Source: Bacillus timonensis
GTDB taxonomy: Bacteria > Bacillota > Bacilli > Bacillales > Bacillaceae_L
Assembly (NCBI RefSeq): GCF_000285535.1
Contig: NZ_HE610985.1
Span: 705,603 to 769,602 of the forward strand
DNA: 64,000 nucleotides
Reading direction: 5' to 3'
The notes below the pieces were generated by a model, which worked only from the letters and a program-made list of their open reading frames with translations, had not been told where the DNA came from and did not search any database. Position numbers and translations under genes: made by a program. Each line of letters opens with the position of its first letter. The stretch's first letter is position 1. This document shows, in pieces, positions 38,623-52,289 of this stretch.

Positions 38623-39334
38623 ACTCGTACCCCTTCCCATGATGCTTTCATTTGGTTATATGTGTGTAATGGGTTATTCGCTCGTGTGATTGATCGACCA
38701 ACTACGATTGCGGTTGATCCTAATTCTCGTGCCTTCTCAGGTGTAACAACTCGTGCTTGATCGAAGACATCATCACCCGGCTGACGAATACCTGGTGTTA
38801 CAGTCATAAATTTATTGCCTACCTTACTGTTGATTACTGGAACTTCAAGAGAGGAGCAGACAACACCATCTAAGCCGCTATTTTTTGTCAATGTTGCATA
38901 TTCGACTACAACATCAAGTAAATTTCGCTCAATCAGCAATTCCCTTCTCATAACTTCCTCTGTTGTACTCGTAAGCTGTGTTACAGCAATACACTTTGGC
39001 CTTGTTTGCCCCATCGCTGTACCTGCCTCCAGTCCCTCACGAGCAGCTACCATCATTTCATATCCACCAGCAGCATGAACATTGACTAAATCAACACCTA
39101 GCCCTGCAAGACGTTTCATAGCAGAATAGACAGTGTTAGGAATATCATGAAGTTTTAAATCTAGGAAAATGGAGTGGCCTTGCTCTTTTAAAAAACGTAT
39201 GACCGATGGACCTTCTTGATAAAATAATTCCATTCCAACCTTTACGAAAAGCTTTTCCCCCGCGAATTCCTTTAGAAAACCTTTAGTATCTAGTAAATTA
39301 GGAAAATCTAGAGCAATAATTAGTGGTCGTTGCA

Positions 39335-39335
<1 letters not shown>
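38619..39335 (-). CDS. pyrF: Orotidine 5'-phosphate decarboxylase
   Basis: Decarboxylates OMP to UMP. 238-residue TIM barrel from [13 protein letters not shown], with the catalytic [19 protein letters not shown] and [10 protein letters not shown] phosphate loop. The ATG at 39335 overlaps the pyrD stop as TAATG with AAGGAAGGAG upstream; the frame continues eight codons into pyrD but that is not the start. Confidence 0.96.
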
Positions 39336-41018
<1,683 letters not shown>

Positions 41019-41022
<4 letters not shown>

Positions 41023-44000
41023 GAGTGTACCACCTCACGCGTTTGCACGTGAGAACCCATTGATTCGCTTGAGAACGTCATTGATTCCAAAACTTTTACG
41101 ATTGCTTTAGCTGTGTCTAATGAGGTTAAACATGCAACTCCATTTTCAACTGTTTCACGACGAATTCTGAATCCGTCTCTTGCAGGTTGCTTTCCTTTTG
41201 TTAATGTGTTGATAACAAATTGTGCTTTTCCTTGTCGGATAACATCTATAAGATTTGGTGTTTCCGAACCAATTTTATTGACAACCGTCACAGGGATGTT
41301 TGCCTTTTGTAAGTAGCTAGCCGTTCCGCTTGTTGCTAGTAGTTGATAGCCAATCATATGGAATCGTTTTGCGATTTCTAGTGCTTCTTCCTTGTCTTTA
41401 TCGGCTACAGTGAGTAACACTGATCCATATTTTGGTATTGTGATTCCTGAAGCAACAAGACCCTTATACAATGCTTTTTCCAATGTATAGTCTTTGCCCA
41501 TTACTTCCCCGGTAGATTTCATTTCAGGTCCGAGAGAAATGTCAACATTACGAAGTTTAGCAAACGAGAAGACCGGAACCTTCACATATACGCCTTCACT
41601 TACTGGGTGTAATCCTGTTGTATATCCCAACGAAGGTAAAGAGTGTCCAAGAATTACTTTTGTCGCAATATTCGCCATTGGTACACCAGTAATTTTACTT
41701 AAAAATGGTACTGTACGACTTGAGCGAGGATTTACCTCGATAACAAATACTTCTTCGTTATAGACAACAAATTGAATGTTTAGTAGACCGATAATGTTTA
41801 ATCCTTTTGCAAGCGCAATTGTATGGTCAATAATCTGTTGTTTTACATGCTTTGATAAAGTTTGTGGTGGGTATACGGCAATTGAGTCACCTGAGTGAAC
41901 TCCTGCTCGTTCAATATGCTCCATAATTCCAGGAATATATACTGTTTCTCCATCAGAAATTGCGTCAACTTCAATCTCTTTACCAGTTAAATATCGATCA
42001 ATAAGAACCGGATGCTGAGGATTTATTTTCACCGCATTTTCCATATAGTGAAGAAGTTCTTCTGTTTGGTAAACAATCTCCATTGCTCTTCCACCTAATA
42101 CATAAGAAGGTCTTACAAGCACTGGGTACCCAATTGCTTCTGCAATACCGACTGCTTCTTTTACAGATGTTGCAGTTTTCCCTTTTGGCTGTGGAATTCT
42201 GAGAGAAAGAACTGTTTGCTCAAATTTATCTCTGTTTTCAGCACGGTCTAAATCTTCTAATGATGTACCTAGAATCTTTACGCCGCGCTCATCTAATGCA
42301 CTTGCTAAATTGATAGCTGTTTGACCACCAAACTGGACAACTACCCCTTCCGGTTGTTCAAGGTCAATAATATGCATGACATCTTCAATTGTTAGAGGTT
42401 CAAAATAAAGCTTATCAGAAATACTGAAATCCGTAGACACTGTTTCAGGGTTGTTGTTAATGATAATAGCTTCGTAGCCTGCTTGTTTGATTGCCCACAC
42501 TGAATGAACTGTCGCATAATCAAACTCAACTCCCTGTCCAATACGGATTGGACCTGAACCAAGGACGATAACACTCTTACGGTCAGTGACAATTGATTCA
42601 TTTTCTTCTGCATATGTTCCGTAGTAATAAGGAGTTGCAGACTCAAATTCAGCCGCACATGTATCCACCATTTTATAAACTGGAACAATTCCTGCTTGTT
42701 TACGAGTTTCATAAATTTCCATTTCTGTTTTATTCCAAAGCTTTGCTATCATGTCATCAGCAAAGCCTCTTTTTTTGGCAAGCTGTAATGTCTCTATATC
42801 ACCAATGTTATTGCGTAACTTGTTTTCGAGTGTAATAATATTTTCGAACTTTTGAAGGAAGAATAAATCAATTTCACTCCATTCATGAATTTGTTCGATT
42901 GTAATACCCCTTCTAATTGCTTCAGCAAGATAGAATAAACGCTCGTCACCCGCTTTTCGAATTCGTTTTTCAATCGTCTTGTTATCTACATCTTTAGCAT
43001 CTTGAAGCTCTACATGGTATACACCTGCTTCAAGAGAACGAACAGCTTTCAAGATTGATTCCTCAAAATTTCTACCGATTGCCATGACTTCACCAGTTGC
43101 TTTCATTTGTGTTCCAAGTCTTCGATTGGCTGACTCAAACTTATCAAATGGCCAACGTGGAATTTTTGTCACAATGTAATCAAGAGCAGGTTCAAAGGAA
43201 GCATACGTTTTTCCTGTAACCGGGTTAATCATTTCATCAAGTGTTAACCCCACTGCTATTTTTGCTGCAAGCTTCGCAATCGGATATCCGGTAGCTTTAG
43301 ATGCTAATGCCGATGAACGGCTGACACGTGGATTAACCTCGATAATATAGTAGTTGAAACTATGTGGATCCAGAGCCAACTGAACATTACATCCACCTTC
43401 AATACCAAGGGCACGAATGATTTTTAAGGATGTATTCCGCAATAACTGATATTCACGGTCACTTAATGTTTGACTTGGTGCAACAACGATTGAATCACCT
43501 GTGTGTATTCCAACTGGGTCAATGTTTTCCATGTTACAAACAACAATTGCAGTGTCTGCAGAATCACGCATTACTTCATACTCAATTTCTTTAAACCCGG
43601 CTATACTTTTTTCTAATAGACATTGTGTAACAGGACTATTTTTTAAACCACTTGTTACAATTTCAATTAACTCTTCTTCATTGTTACAAATACCACCACC
43701 AGTACCTCCTAGTGTGAAGGCTGGTCTTACAATTACAGGATAACCCACTTTTTCAACAAATCCATATGCTTCTTCTAAGTTGTGGATGATATCACTTTCA
43801 GGGACAGGTTCATTAAGTTCATTCATTAAACTACGGAATAAATCACGATCTTCCGCTTTTTCAATCGCTGAAAGTGTAGTCCCGAGAATCTTAACGTCAC
43901 ATTCGTCTAATACACCAGATTTAGAAAGCTCTACTGCCATATTCAAACCAGTTTGCCCACCAAGCGTTGGAAGGATGGCATCTGGTCTTTCTTTTCGGAT

Positions 44001-44231
44001 AATTTTACTAACAAATTCTAACGTTAGGGGCTCAATATAAACTTTATCTGCAATTTCAACATCTGTCATAATTGTTGCCGGATTAGAGTTAACCAATATT
44101 ACCTTATAGCCCTCTTCTCGTAAGGCTAAGCAGGCTTGTGTGCCAGCATAATCAAATTCCGCTGCTTGCCCAATTATGATTGGACCTGATCCGATTACTA
44201 GTATGGTGTTGATATCTAAGCGTTTTGGCAT
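41019..44231 (-). CDS. carB: Carbamoyl-phosphate synthase, large chain (pyrimidine)
   Basis: Makes carbamoyl phosphate from bicarbonate, ammonia and two ATP (PyrAB). 1070 residues in two homologous ATP-grasp halves ([16 protein letters not shown] and later [18 protein letters not shown]), [18 protein letters not shown] and [15 protein letters not shown] metal-binding repeats, and a C-terminal MGS-like allosteric domain (about 930-1070). Overlaps carA by 16 bases. Confidence 0.98.
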
Positions 44232-45312
44232 AGCTCTTCCCCTTCTTTCTTGAAGTTTTCAATCATCTGTAAAAAGTCGTTAAATAAGCTATTTGCATCC
44301 TCTGGTCCAGGGGAAGCTTCTGGATGATATTGAACAGTAAAAGCTGGGTAATCAAGATGGCGAAGTCCTTCTACCGTTCCATCATTAAGTGCTATATGTG
44401 TGACTTCTAATCTAGTAGATACTAATGATTCTTCTTTTACTGTATACCCATGGTTTTGAGAAGTAATGGCAACCTTTCCAGATTCTAGATGTTTTACAGG
44501 ATGGTTGGATCCTCGATGTCCAAATTTCATTTTTTCTGTGTCTGCCCCACCTGCTAAAGCGAATAATTGATGGCCTAAACAAATTCCAAATAGTGGAACC
44601 TTACCTAAAATCCCATTTATCATCGCAATCGATTCTGGTACATCCTTTGGATCCCCCGGTCCATTACTTAACATGATTCCATCAGGGTTTAAACGTAGAA
44701 TTTCTTCAGCAGTCACATTGTATGGAACCACAATTACATCACAGTCACGATTGTTTAATTCTCGTAAAATTCCATGTTTCATTCCGAAATCAACTAATAC
44801 TACCCGATGACTTCTACCTGGACTTGGGTAAGAGCCTTTTGTTGATACCTGTTTCACTTGGTCAGTAGGTAATGCTTGAGATTTAAGTTTCTGAATAACT
44901 TCATTTACATTGACATCCATTCCACAAATGGCACCTTTTAATGTACCGTGTTGGCGGATAATTCTCGTAAGCTTTCTTGTATCAATTCCTGCAAGACCTG
45001 GAATGTCTTTTGATTTGAAATAGTCGTGAAGACTAAATTGGCTTCTGAAATTCGATGGATGATTGCACACTTCATTCACAATAAAACCGCTAATAGCTGG
45101 GGTGATTGATTCAAAATCATCTCTATTTATGCCATAGTTCCCAATTAAGGGATATGTTAAAGTTACAATTTGACCGCAATAGGATGGGTCAGATAAAATT
45201 TCTTGATAACCTGTCATTCCCGTGTTAAAAACAACCTCACCAATTGTTCCTTGTACACTTCCAAATCCTTCACCAACCATAATCGTTCCATCTTCTAAAA
45301 TTAGCTGTCGCT

Positions 45313-45316
<4 letters not shown>
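44216..45316 (-). CDS. carA: Carbamoyl-phosphate synthase, small chain (pyrimidine)
   Basis: Glutaminase subunit PyrAA feeding ammonia to CarB. 366 residues from a GTG at 45316 ([10 protein letters not shown] next): GATase class I with [14 protein letters not shown] nucleophile Cys and [10 protein letters not shown] His/Glu. The frame continues to 45376 inside pyrC, but the GTG overlaps the pyrC TGA (GTGA) and AAAGGAAG lies ten bases before it. Confidence 0.95.
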
Positions 45317-47637
<2,321 letters not shown>

Positions 47638-47662
47638 CAAATTTTTCTTATTGTGAAAAAAA

Positions 47663-47776
47663 ACACCCTTACCTCAATAGGTAAGGGTGTAAGAACAAGA
47701 TTTTGGTCAAAAAAGAGTACAAGTAAGCTACCCCTTTTTCGCAAAAACTTTACACCCTTGTTAACCTCTCTGGGTT
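47663..47776 (-). promoter_or_regulatory. PyrR attenuator 3, between pyrP and pyrB
   Basis: The minus-strand RNA has the PyrR-binding loop AACCCAGAGAGGTT (47763-47776), a central anti-terminator-capable region, and an 11-bp terminator stem (47663-47673, 47680-47690) followed by eight T. UMP-bound PyrR would favour termination. Confidence 0.92.
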
Positions 47777-47794
47777 ATTTTAAAAGGTGATACA

Positions 47795-49114
47795 TTATGC
47801 AACAGAGTTATTATCATCTTCAAGATGATTCTCATATATATCTTCGTCTTCTTTAACTTCTCCACCTGGAAGAATTAAGTTAAGTAATACACCTACAATA
47901 GCAGCTAATGCCATGCCGTGTACTTCAAAACCTAATACTCGGATAAATGCTCCACCGATTCCAATCACAAGGATGACTGAGGAAATCACTAGGTTTCTGT
48001 TTTCGCCTAGGTCGACCTTGCTATCAACTAGCATTCGCAAACCAGATGAAGCGATGATGCCGAACAAAAGGATTGAGACACCACCCATAACTGGAGTTGG
48101 AATCGAACCAATCAAGGCGTTAATTTTTCCGCTAAACCCAAAGACAATGGCGACTACTGCTGCACCACCGATTACATACACACTAAAGATTCGAGTAATA
48201 GCTAACACGCCAATATTTTCGCCGTATGTTGTATTTGGTGGGCCACCAAGAAGTGATGCAATCATCGTTGCTACTCCGTCTCCCATAATGGAACGATGTA
48301 AACCTGGCTGTTTAATTAAGTCTTTTTGAACAACCTTACTTAACACCATTTGATGTCCAATGTGCTCAGAAAGAGTTACGACTGCAACTGGTACGATTAA
48401 GGCAATCATGTCCATTGAAAAATGTGGCGTGTATGAAACAAATGGAATGATAAAATCTGGCCATTCAAAAAATTTTGCTTGTGTTACTGCTGTAAAATCA
48501 ACTAATCCCATCGCTAATGCATAAACATATCCACCAATGATCCCGATTAGTACTGGAATTAGGTTTAAGAAGCCTTTAAAAAAGATTGTTGCGATGATGA
48601 CAATCGCCAATGTAACTAAAGCCACTGAGAAATGTTTCAGACTATATGCTCCACTTGGGTCATTCATAGCCATTCCCACTGCTGTACCTGCTAGGCTCAA
48701 GCCAATTACAATGATAACAGGTCCCACTACGACTGGTGGTAAAATGCGTACTAACCACCTATGGCCAGTTACTTTAATTAACAAAGCTACAACTCCATAT
48801 ACGAAACCTGCTAGTAAACTCGCCATCATTGCAGCACCAGGGCCGTCAGCGGCGATGGCTGTTTGGAGTGGGATTATAAAAGCAAAGGATGATCCTAAAT
48901 AAGCAGGGACCTGACCCTTTGTAATAAGTAGAAATGCTAGTGTACCTAACCCACTGGAAATGAGGGCTACACCAGGGCTAATACCGACTAAATATGGTAC
49001 AAGGATTGTTGCACCGAACATGGCAAATAAGTGCTGCAGGCTTAGGATTGCGAAGAGGCCTGCCGATGGTTTTTCATTTATACCCAAAACAATCTTTTGG
49101 CTATTATTACTCAT
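47795..49114 (-). CDS. pyrP: Uracil permease PyrP
   Basis: Uracil-proton symporter of the NCS2 family. 439 residues, very hydrophobic, about 12-14 membrane segments, with LQHLFAMFGATILVP at the start, the conserved SEHIGHQMVLSKV and GGPPNTTYGENIGVLAITR substrate-site motifs, and an acidic C-tail. GAGGAGGAAA before the ATG. Flanked on both sides by PyrR attenuators. Confidence 0.96.
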   Translation of the reverse strand: MSNNSQKIVLGINEKPSAGLFAILSLQHLFAMFGATILVPYLVGISPGVALISSGLGTLAFLLITKGQVPAYLGSSFAFIIPLQTAIAADGPGAAMMASLLAGFVYGVVALLIKVTGHRWLVRILPPVVVGPVIIVIGLSLAGTAVGMAMNDPSGAYSLKHFSVALVTLAIVIIATIFFKGFLNLIPVLIGIIGGYVYALAMGLVDFTAVTQAKFFEWPDFIIPFVSYTPHFSMDMIALIVPVAVVTLSEHIGHQMVLSKVVQKDLIKQPGLHRSIMGDGVATMIASLLGGPPNTTYGENIGVLAITRIFSVYVIGGAAVVAIVFGFSGKINALIGSIPTPVMGGVSILLFGIIASSGLRMLVDSKVDLGENRNLVISSVILVIGIGGAFIRVLGFEVHGMALAAIVGVLLNLILPGGEVKEDEDIYENHLEDDNNSVA

Positions 49115-49157
49115 TACTTTTTCCTCCTCATTCTTAAGATACCCTAAAACAAAAAAT

Positions 49158-49241
49158 CTTTGTGTTTTTTACACAAAGAGGTACACAAATCCCTTTCGTT
49201 TTGAGAAGGAATGTTTACCCCTTTGTTAGCCTCTCTGGACT
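49158..49241 (-). promoter_or_regulatory. PyrR attenuator 2, between pyrR and pyrP
   Basis: PyrR-binding loop AGTCCAGAGAGGCT (49228-49241) and an 8-bp terminator CTTTGTGT/ACACAAAG (49158-49165, 49171-49178) followed by ATTTTTTG on the minus strand. Confidence 0.9.
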
Positions 49242-49260
49242 ACATTAAAGGGTTCTTTAT

Positions 49261-49809
<549 letters not shown>

Positions 49810-49855
49810 TTATTGCACCTCACTTGACAATGCTCCCCTTTATTTTACAAAAAAA

Positions 49856-49950
49856 TCCTCTCACCGTAAGTGAGAGGACATAGGTAATTAACACACCAGG
49901 GTATAAGTACCCTCATGTGGTTTCCGTTTCCTTCTCAGCCTCACGGGACT
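49856..49950 (-). promoter_or_regulatory. PyrR attenuator 1, leader of pyrR
   Basis: PyrR-binding loop AGTCCCGTGAGGCT (49937-49950) and a 9-bp terminator stem (49856-49864, 49870-49878) followed by seven T. Loop positions differ from attenuators 2 and 3 (CGTGAGG instead of AGAGAGG) but keep the GAGG core. Confidence 0.9.
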
Positions 49951-49980
49951 GATTTTAAAGGGGCTCATTAAGTTAAGTTA

Positions 49981-50009
49981 ATTCTACGTTGCATATCGAA
50001 ATTTGTCAA
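49981..50009 (-). promoter_or_regulatory. Sigma-A promoter of the pyr operon
   Basis: Perfect TTGACA (50004-50009), 17-base spacer, TAGAAT (49981-49986) on the minus strand, placing the start just before attenuator 1. Its -35 is about 28 bases past the rluD stop. Confidence 0.85.
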
Positions 50010-50036
50010 TCCTTTTTTCTAATCGAATTTATAAAA

Positions 50037-50945
50037 TTAATGTCGTAATTTTTCAAGTAATTTTTCAAAATAAGCTGGAAGCGGTGCTTCAAATTCAAGA
50101 TACTCATTCGTACGCGGATGCACAAAGCCCAAGAGCCCTGCATGGAGTGCTTGTCCACCTAAATCTAGTGTTTTCTTTGGACCATACTTTGGATCACCAG
50201 CTAATGGATACCCAATATATTTCATATGAACACGAATTTGGTGTGTACGGCCTGTTTCAAGTTGACATTCAATAAAAGTAAATTCCTTGAATCGTTCCAA
50301 GACATTAAAATGTGTAACAGCTACTTTACTGTTTTCATCGGTAACTGTCATGCTTTGACGATCCTTTTTATCTCTGCCAATTGGTGCATCAATTGTTCCT
50401 TGATCATGCGGAATAACACCATGAACAATCGCTTTATATTTACGAGTGACTGTCTTTTCCACCAACTGATTCACTAGAGATTCATGTGCAACATCATTTT
50501 TTGCAACCATTAATAGGCCGGAAGTATCCTTATCAATTCGGTGGACAATTCCTGGACGTAAGACCCCATTTATACCTGATAAGTCCTTGCAATGCGCCAT
50601 CAGACCATTTACTAGGGTACCAGTAATATGACCTGGGGCAGGATGCACAACCATTCCTTTTGGTTTATTAACAACTAAAACATCTGCATCTTCATAATAA
50701 ATATCCAAATCGATCTCTTCTGGAACAACATCTAAAGTTTGCGGTTCTGGAATTTCAATTTGAATTTTGTCTCCAATATTCACTTTATAATTGGGTTTTA
50801 TTCGACTCCCGTTAACCGTAATATTTCCATCCTTAATCCAGAACTGTACTTGAGTTCTTGACCATTCTGAATTAAAGGCAGAGACAATTTTATCAATTCG
50901 GTCATTTTGCTGATGTTCTTCAATCTTTAGTTCGAATTGATTCAT
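50037..50945 (-). CDS. rluD: RluD-family 23S rRNA pseudouridine synthase (YlyB)
   Basis: 302 residues: N-terminal S4 RNA-binding domain (about 12-75, [26 protein letters not shown] region), catalytic [16 protein letters not shown] with the conserved Asp, and [13 protein letters not shown]. Which uridines are modified cannot be read from sequence. Overlaps the lspA end by 26 bases. Confidence 0.93.
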   Translation of the reverse strand: MNQFELKIEEHQQNDRIDKIVSAFNSEWSRTQVQFWIKDGNITVNGSRIKPNYKVNIGDKIQIEIPEPQTLDVVPEEIDLDIYYEDADVLVVNKPKGMVVHPAPGHITGTLVNGLMAHCKDLSGINGVLRPGIVHRIDKDTSGLLMVAKNDVAHESLVNQLVEKTVTRKYKAIVHGVIPHDQGTIDAPIGRDKKDRQSMTVTDENSKVAVTHFNVLERFKEFTFIECQLETGRTHQIRVHMKYIGYPLAGDPKYGPKKTLDLGGQALHAGLLGFVHPRTNEYLEFEAPLPAYFEKLLEKLRH

Positions 50946-51408
50946 CTGTTTTCTCCTTTTCTAATTTCCCTTCAAAAAGTGTTAATATCAAAATTAGGCC
51001 GACGCCAATGACAAGTGCTGAATCGGCAATATTAAAAATAGGGAAATTATATGTGAAAATGTATGTATCTATAAAGTCGACAACTTCGTTACGAAAGATA
51101 CGGTCAATAAAATTACCAATCGCACCACCTAGCATAAAAGAAAGTGAAATGCCAAATAGACGCTGATTTGGTTTAAGACGTTGAATGTATAGAACAAGCA
51201 TAACGACAACGATAATGGTCACAATATAAAAGAACCACATTTGCCCCTGTAAAATCCCCCATGCTGCACCACGATTTCGGTGTGACGTTATGTACAAAAA
51301 GTTAGGAATAATTTCAATCGAATCCCCAAGTTCCATATAGCGGACAATAATCCATTTTGTAACCTGATCTAATAAAATCACAAACAAAGCTATTAAATAA
51401 TAATACAC
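50920..51408 (-). CDS. lspA: Lipoprotein signal peptidase (signal peptidase II)
   Basis: Membrane aspartyl protease that cleaves prolipoproteins. 162 residues, four predicted membrane helices, catalytic Asp motifs in [11 protein letters not shown] and VVDFID...[10 protein letters not shown], and NRGAAWGIL. Start GTG at 51408 after GGGGGCG. A charged tail ([17 protein letters not shown]) overlaps rluD. Confidence 0.96.
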   Translation of the reverse strand: MYYYLIALFVILLDQVTKWIIVRYMELGDSIEIIPNFLYITSHRNRGAAWGILQGQMWFFYIVTIIVVVMLVLYIQRLKPNQRLFGISLSFMLGGAIGNFIDRIFRNEVVDFIDTYIFTYNFPIFNIADSALVIGVGLILILTLFEGKLEKEKTDESIRTKD

Positions 51409-51445
51409 TTAAACGCCCCCATCATTAACAAACTATACCTACTGC

Positions 51446-51474
51446 ATTTTAGCATATGATTGGACGGCTGTACA
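51446..51474 (-). promoter_or_regulatory. Candidate promoter for lspA-rluD
   Basis: Extended -10 TGCTAAAAT (TAAAAT at 51446-51451) with weak -35 TGTACA (51469-51474) at 17 bases. Confidence 0.45.
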
Positions 51475-51493
51475 ATGTATTTAGGGAATGAGT

Positions 51494-51524
51494 TACAGCA
51501 GAAGTTTGGCTCACTTCTGCTGTA
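51494..51524 (-). other. 11-bp hairpin spanning the ylyA stop codon
   Basis: TACAGCAGAAG and its exact complement flank a 9-base loop that contains the TGA stop of ylyA. No T-tract follows, so it is a poor intrinsic terminator; a role in 3' end stability is a guess. Confidence 0.6.
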
Positions 51525-51885
51525 CTAAGTATAGATGGTTTTCTCTATGAAGGGGTATGACATTACTTCTGTCATATAAATCAGTGAAGGAAAATTCAAA
51601 AATAGTTCGGGCTGTTGGTAGGATTCTCAGCTTCTCAATCGGAATTTTAGCTCCAGTTTCTTCACAGATGCCAAACATTCCTGACTCCATTTTAGTTAAT
51701 GCTCTTTCGACATCGCTTAAGTCTTCTTTTATATGATTTATCACAATTTTTTCTTTTTCAGTTTGTTCATTTTGAAATAGTAGTTCTTGACTTACCTCAT
51801 ATTGTGTTGACTGCATCAACCTAGATAAAAGTTCCTTTTTCGTTAACTCTAATTCTGCTTTAATCTCTGCATACTGATCGTTCAT
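51511..51885 (-). CDS. ylyA: YlyA, DksA/TraR-like protein
   Basis: 124-residue DksA/TraR-type protein; B. subtilis YlyA is linked to sigma-G-dependent gene expression. N-terminal coiled coil (KAELELTKKELLSRL, then EKEKIVINHIKEDLSDVERALTKME), then the zinc-finger position reads GICEETGAKIPIEKLRILPTAR with a single Cys, so a four-Cys zinc site is absent. Strong GGAGGCG site. Lies between ileS and lspA, as in B. subtilis. Confidence 0.88.
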   Translation of the reverse strand: MNDQYAEIKAELELTKKELLSRLMQSTQYEVSQELLFQNEQTEKEKIVINHIKEDLSDVERALTKMESGMFGICEETGAKIPIEKLRILPTARTIFEFSFTDLYDRSNVIPLHRENHLYLVQQK

Positions 51886-51936
51886 TGGAACGCCTCCTTA
51901 TCATGCTTTTGATTAAATGCTTAAGAACAAACATTT

Positions 51937-52056
51937 CTATAAGGTAGTAAGGATAGTGTTGCCTGAACCTGCTTTCATTAAAGCCAACAACTTTTTCCTG
52001 TCGGATGAAAATGTTTCCTTATGTCTGTTGCTAATTACATAATACGTTGTGCTCAT
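51937..52056 (-). CDS. Possible 39-residue protein, function unknown
   Basis: ATG at 52056 to TAG at 51937, same strand as ylyA and ileS. The product begins MSTTYYVISNRHKETFSSDR and continues KKLLALMKAGSGNTIL, with plausible composition for a small cytoplasmic protein. I do not recognise it and there is no clear ribosome binding site before the ATG, so it may be chance. Confidence 0.25.
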   Translation of the reverse strand: MSTTYYVISNRHKETFSSDRKKLLALMKAGSGNTILTTL

Positions 52057-52136
52057 ATATTTTTGACTGCTGACAAGATATTTGTTTGTTTACAGTTCTA
52101 TTAACGAAATATTTCAAGCCATGGATAATTTTGAAA

Positions 52137-52170
52137 AAAATGCCATGAACCTTTGGGTCCATGGCATTTT
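52137..52170 (-). terminator. Intrinsic terminator downstream of ileS
   Basis: ATGCCATG/CATGGCAT stem extended by ACC/GGT, followed by seven T on the minus strand, about 120 bases after the ileS stop. Confidence 0.8.
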
Positions 52171-52289
52171 AGACTGTTGACAAGCGTTTCTAGGCAGTCT
52201 GGGAAAGATATTAATAATTAGATGTTCTTAATAAATTCGTGTAGACAAAGTCAGTATTGACTTTATCCACACTCTGGATTTTATCTAGT

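Larger units (their letters stand above)
51886..52289. other. 404-base gap between ylyA and ileS
   Basis: Contains the ileS terminator (52137-52170), a near-perfect 10-bp inverted repeat GACAAAGTCA/TGACTTTATC around 52243-52266, and a 39-codon minus-strand frame (see separate entry). I see no clear promoter, repeat or RNA gene otherwise. Confidence 0.6.

Noticed and set aside
52063-52190. Near-repeat GACTGYTGACAAG at about 52065 and 52172
   Set aside because: Only two short imperfect copies; no further structure, so treated as chance.
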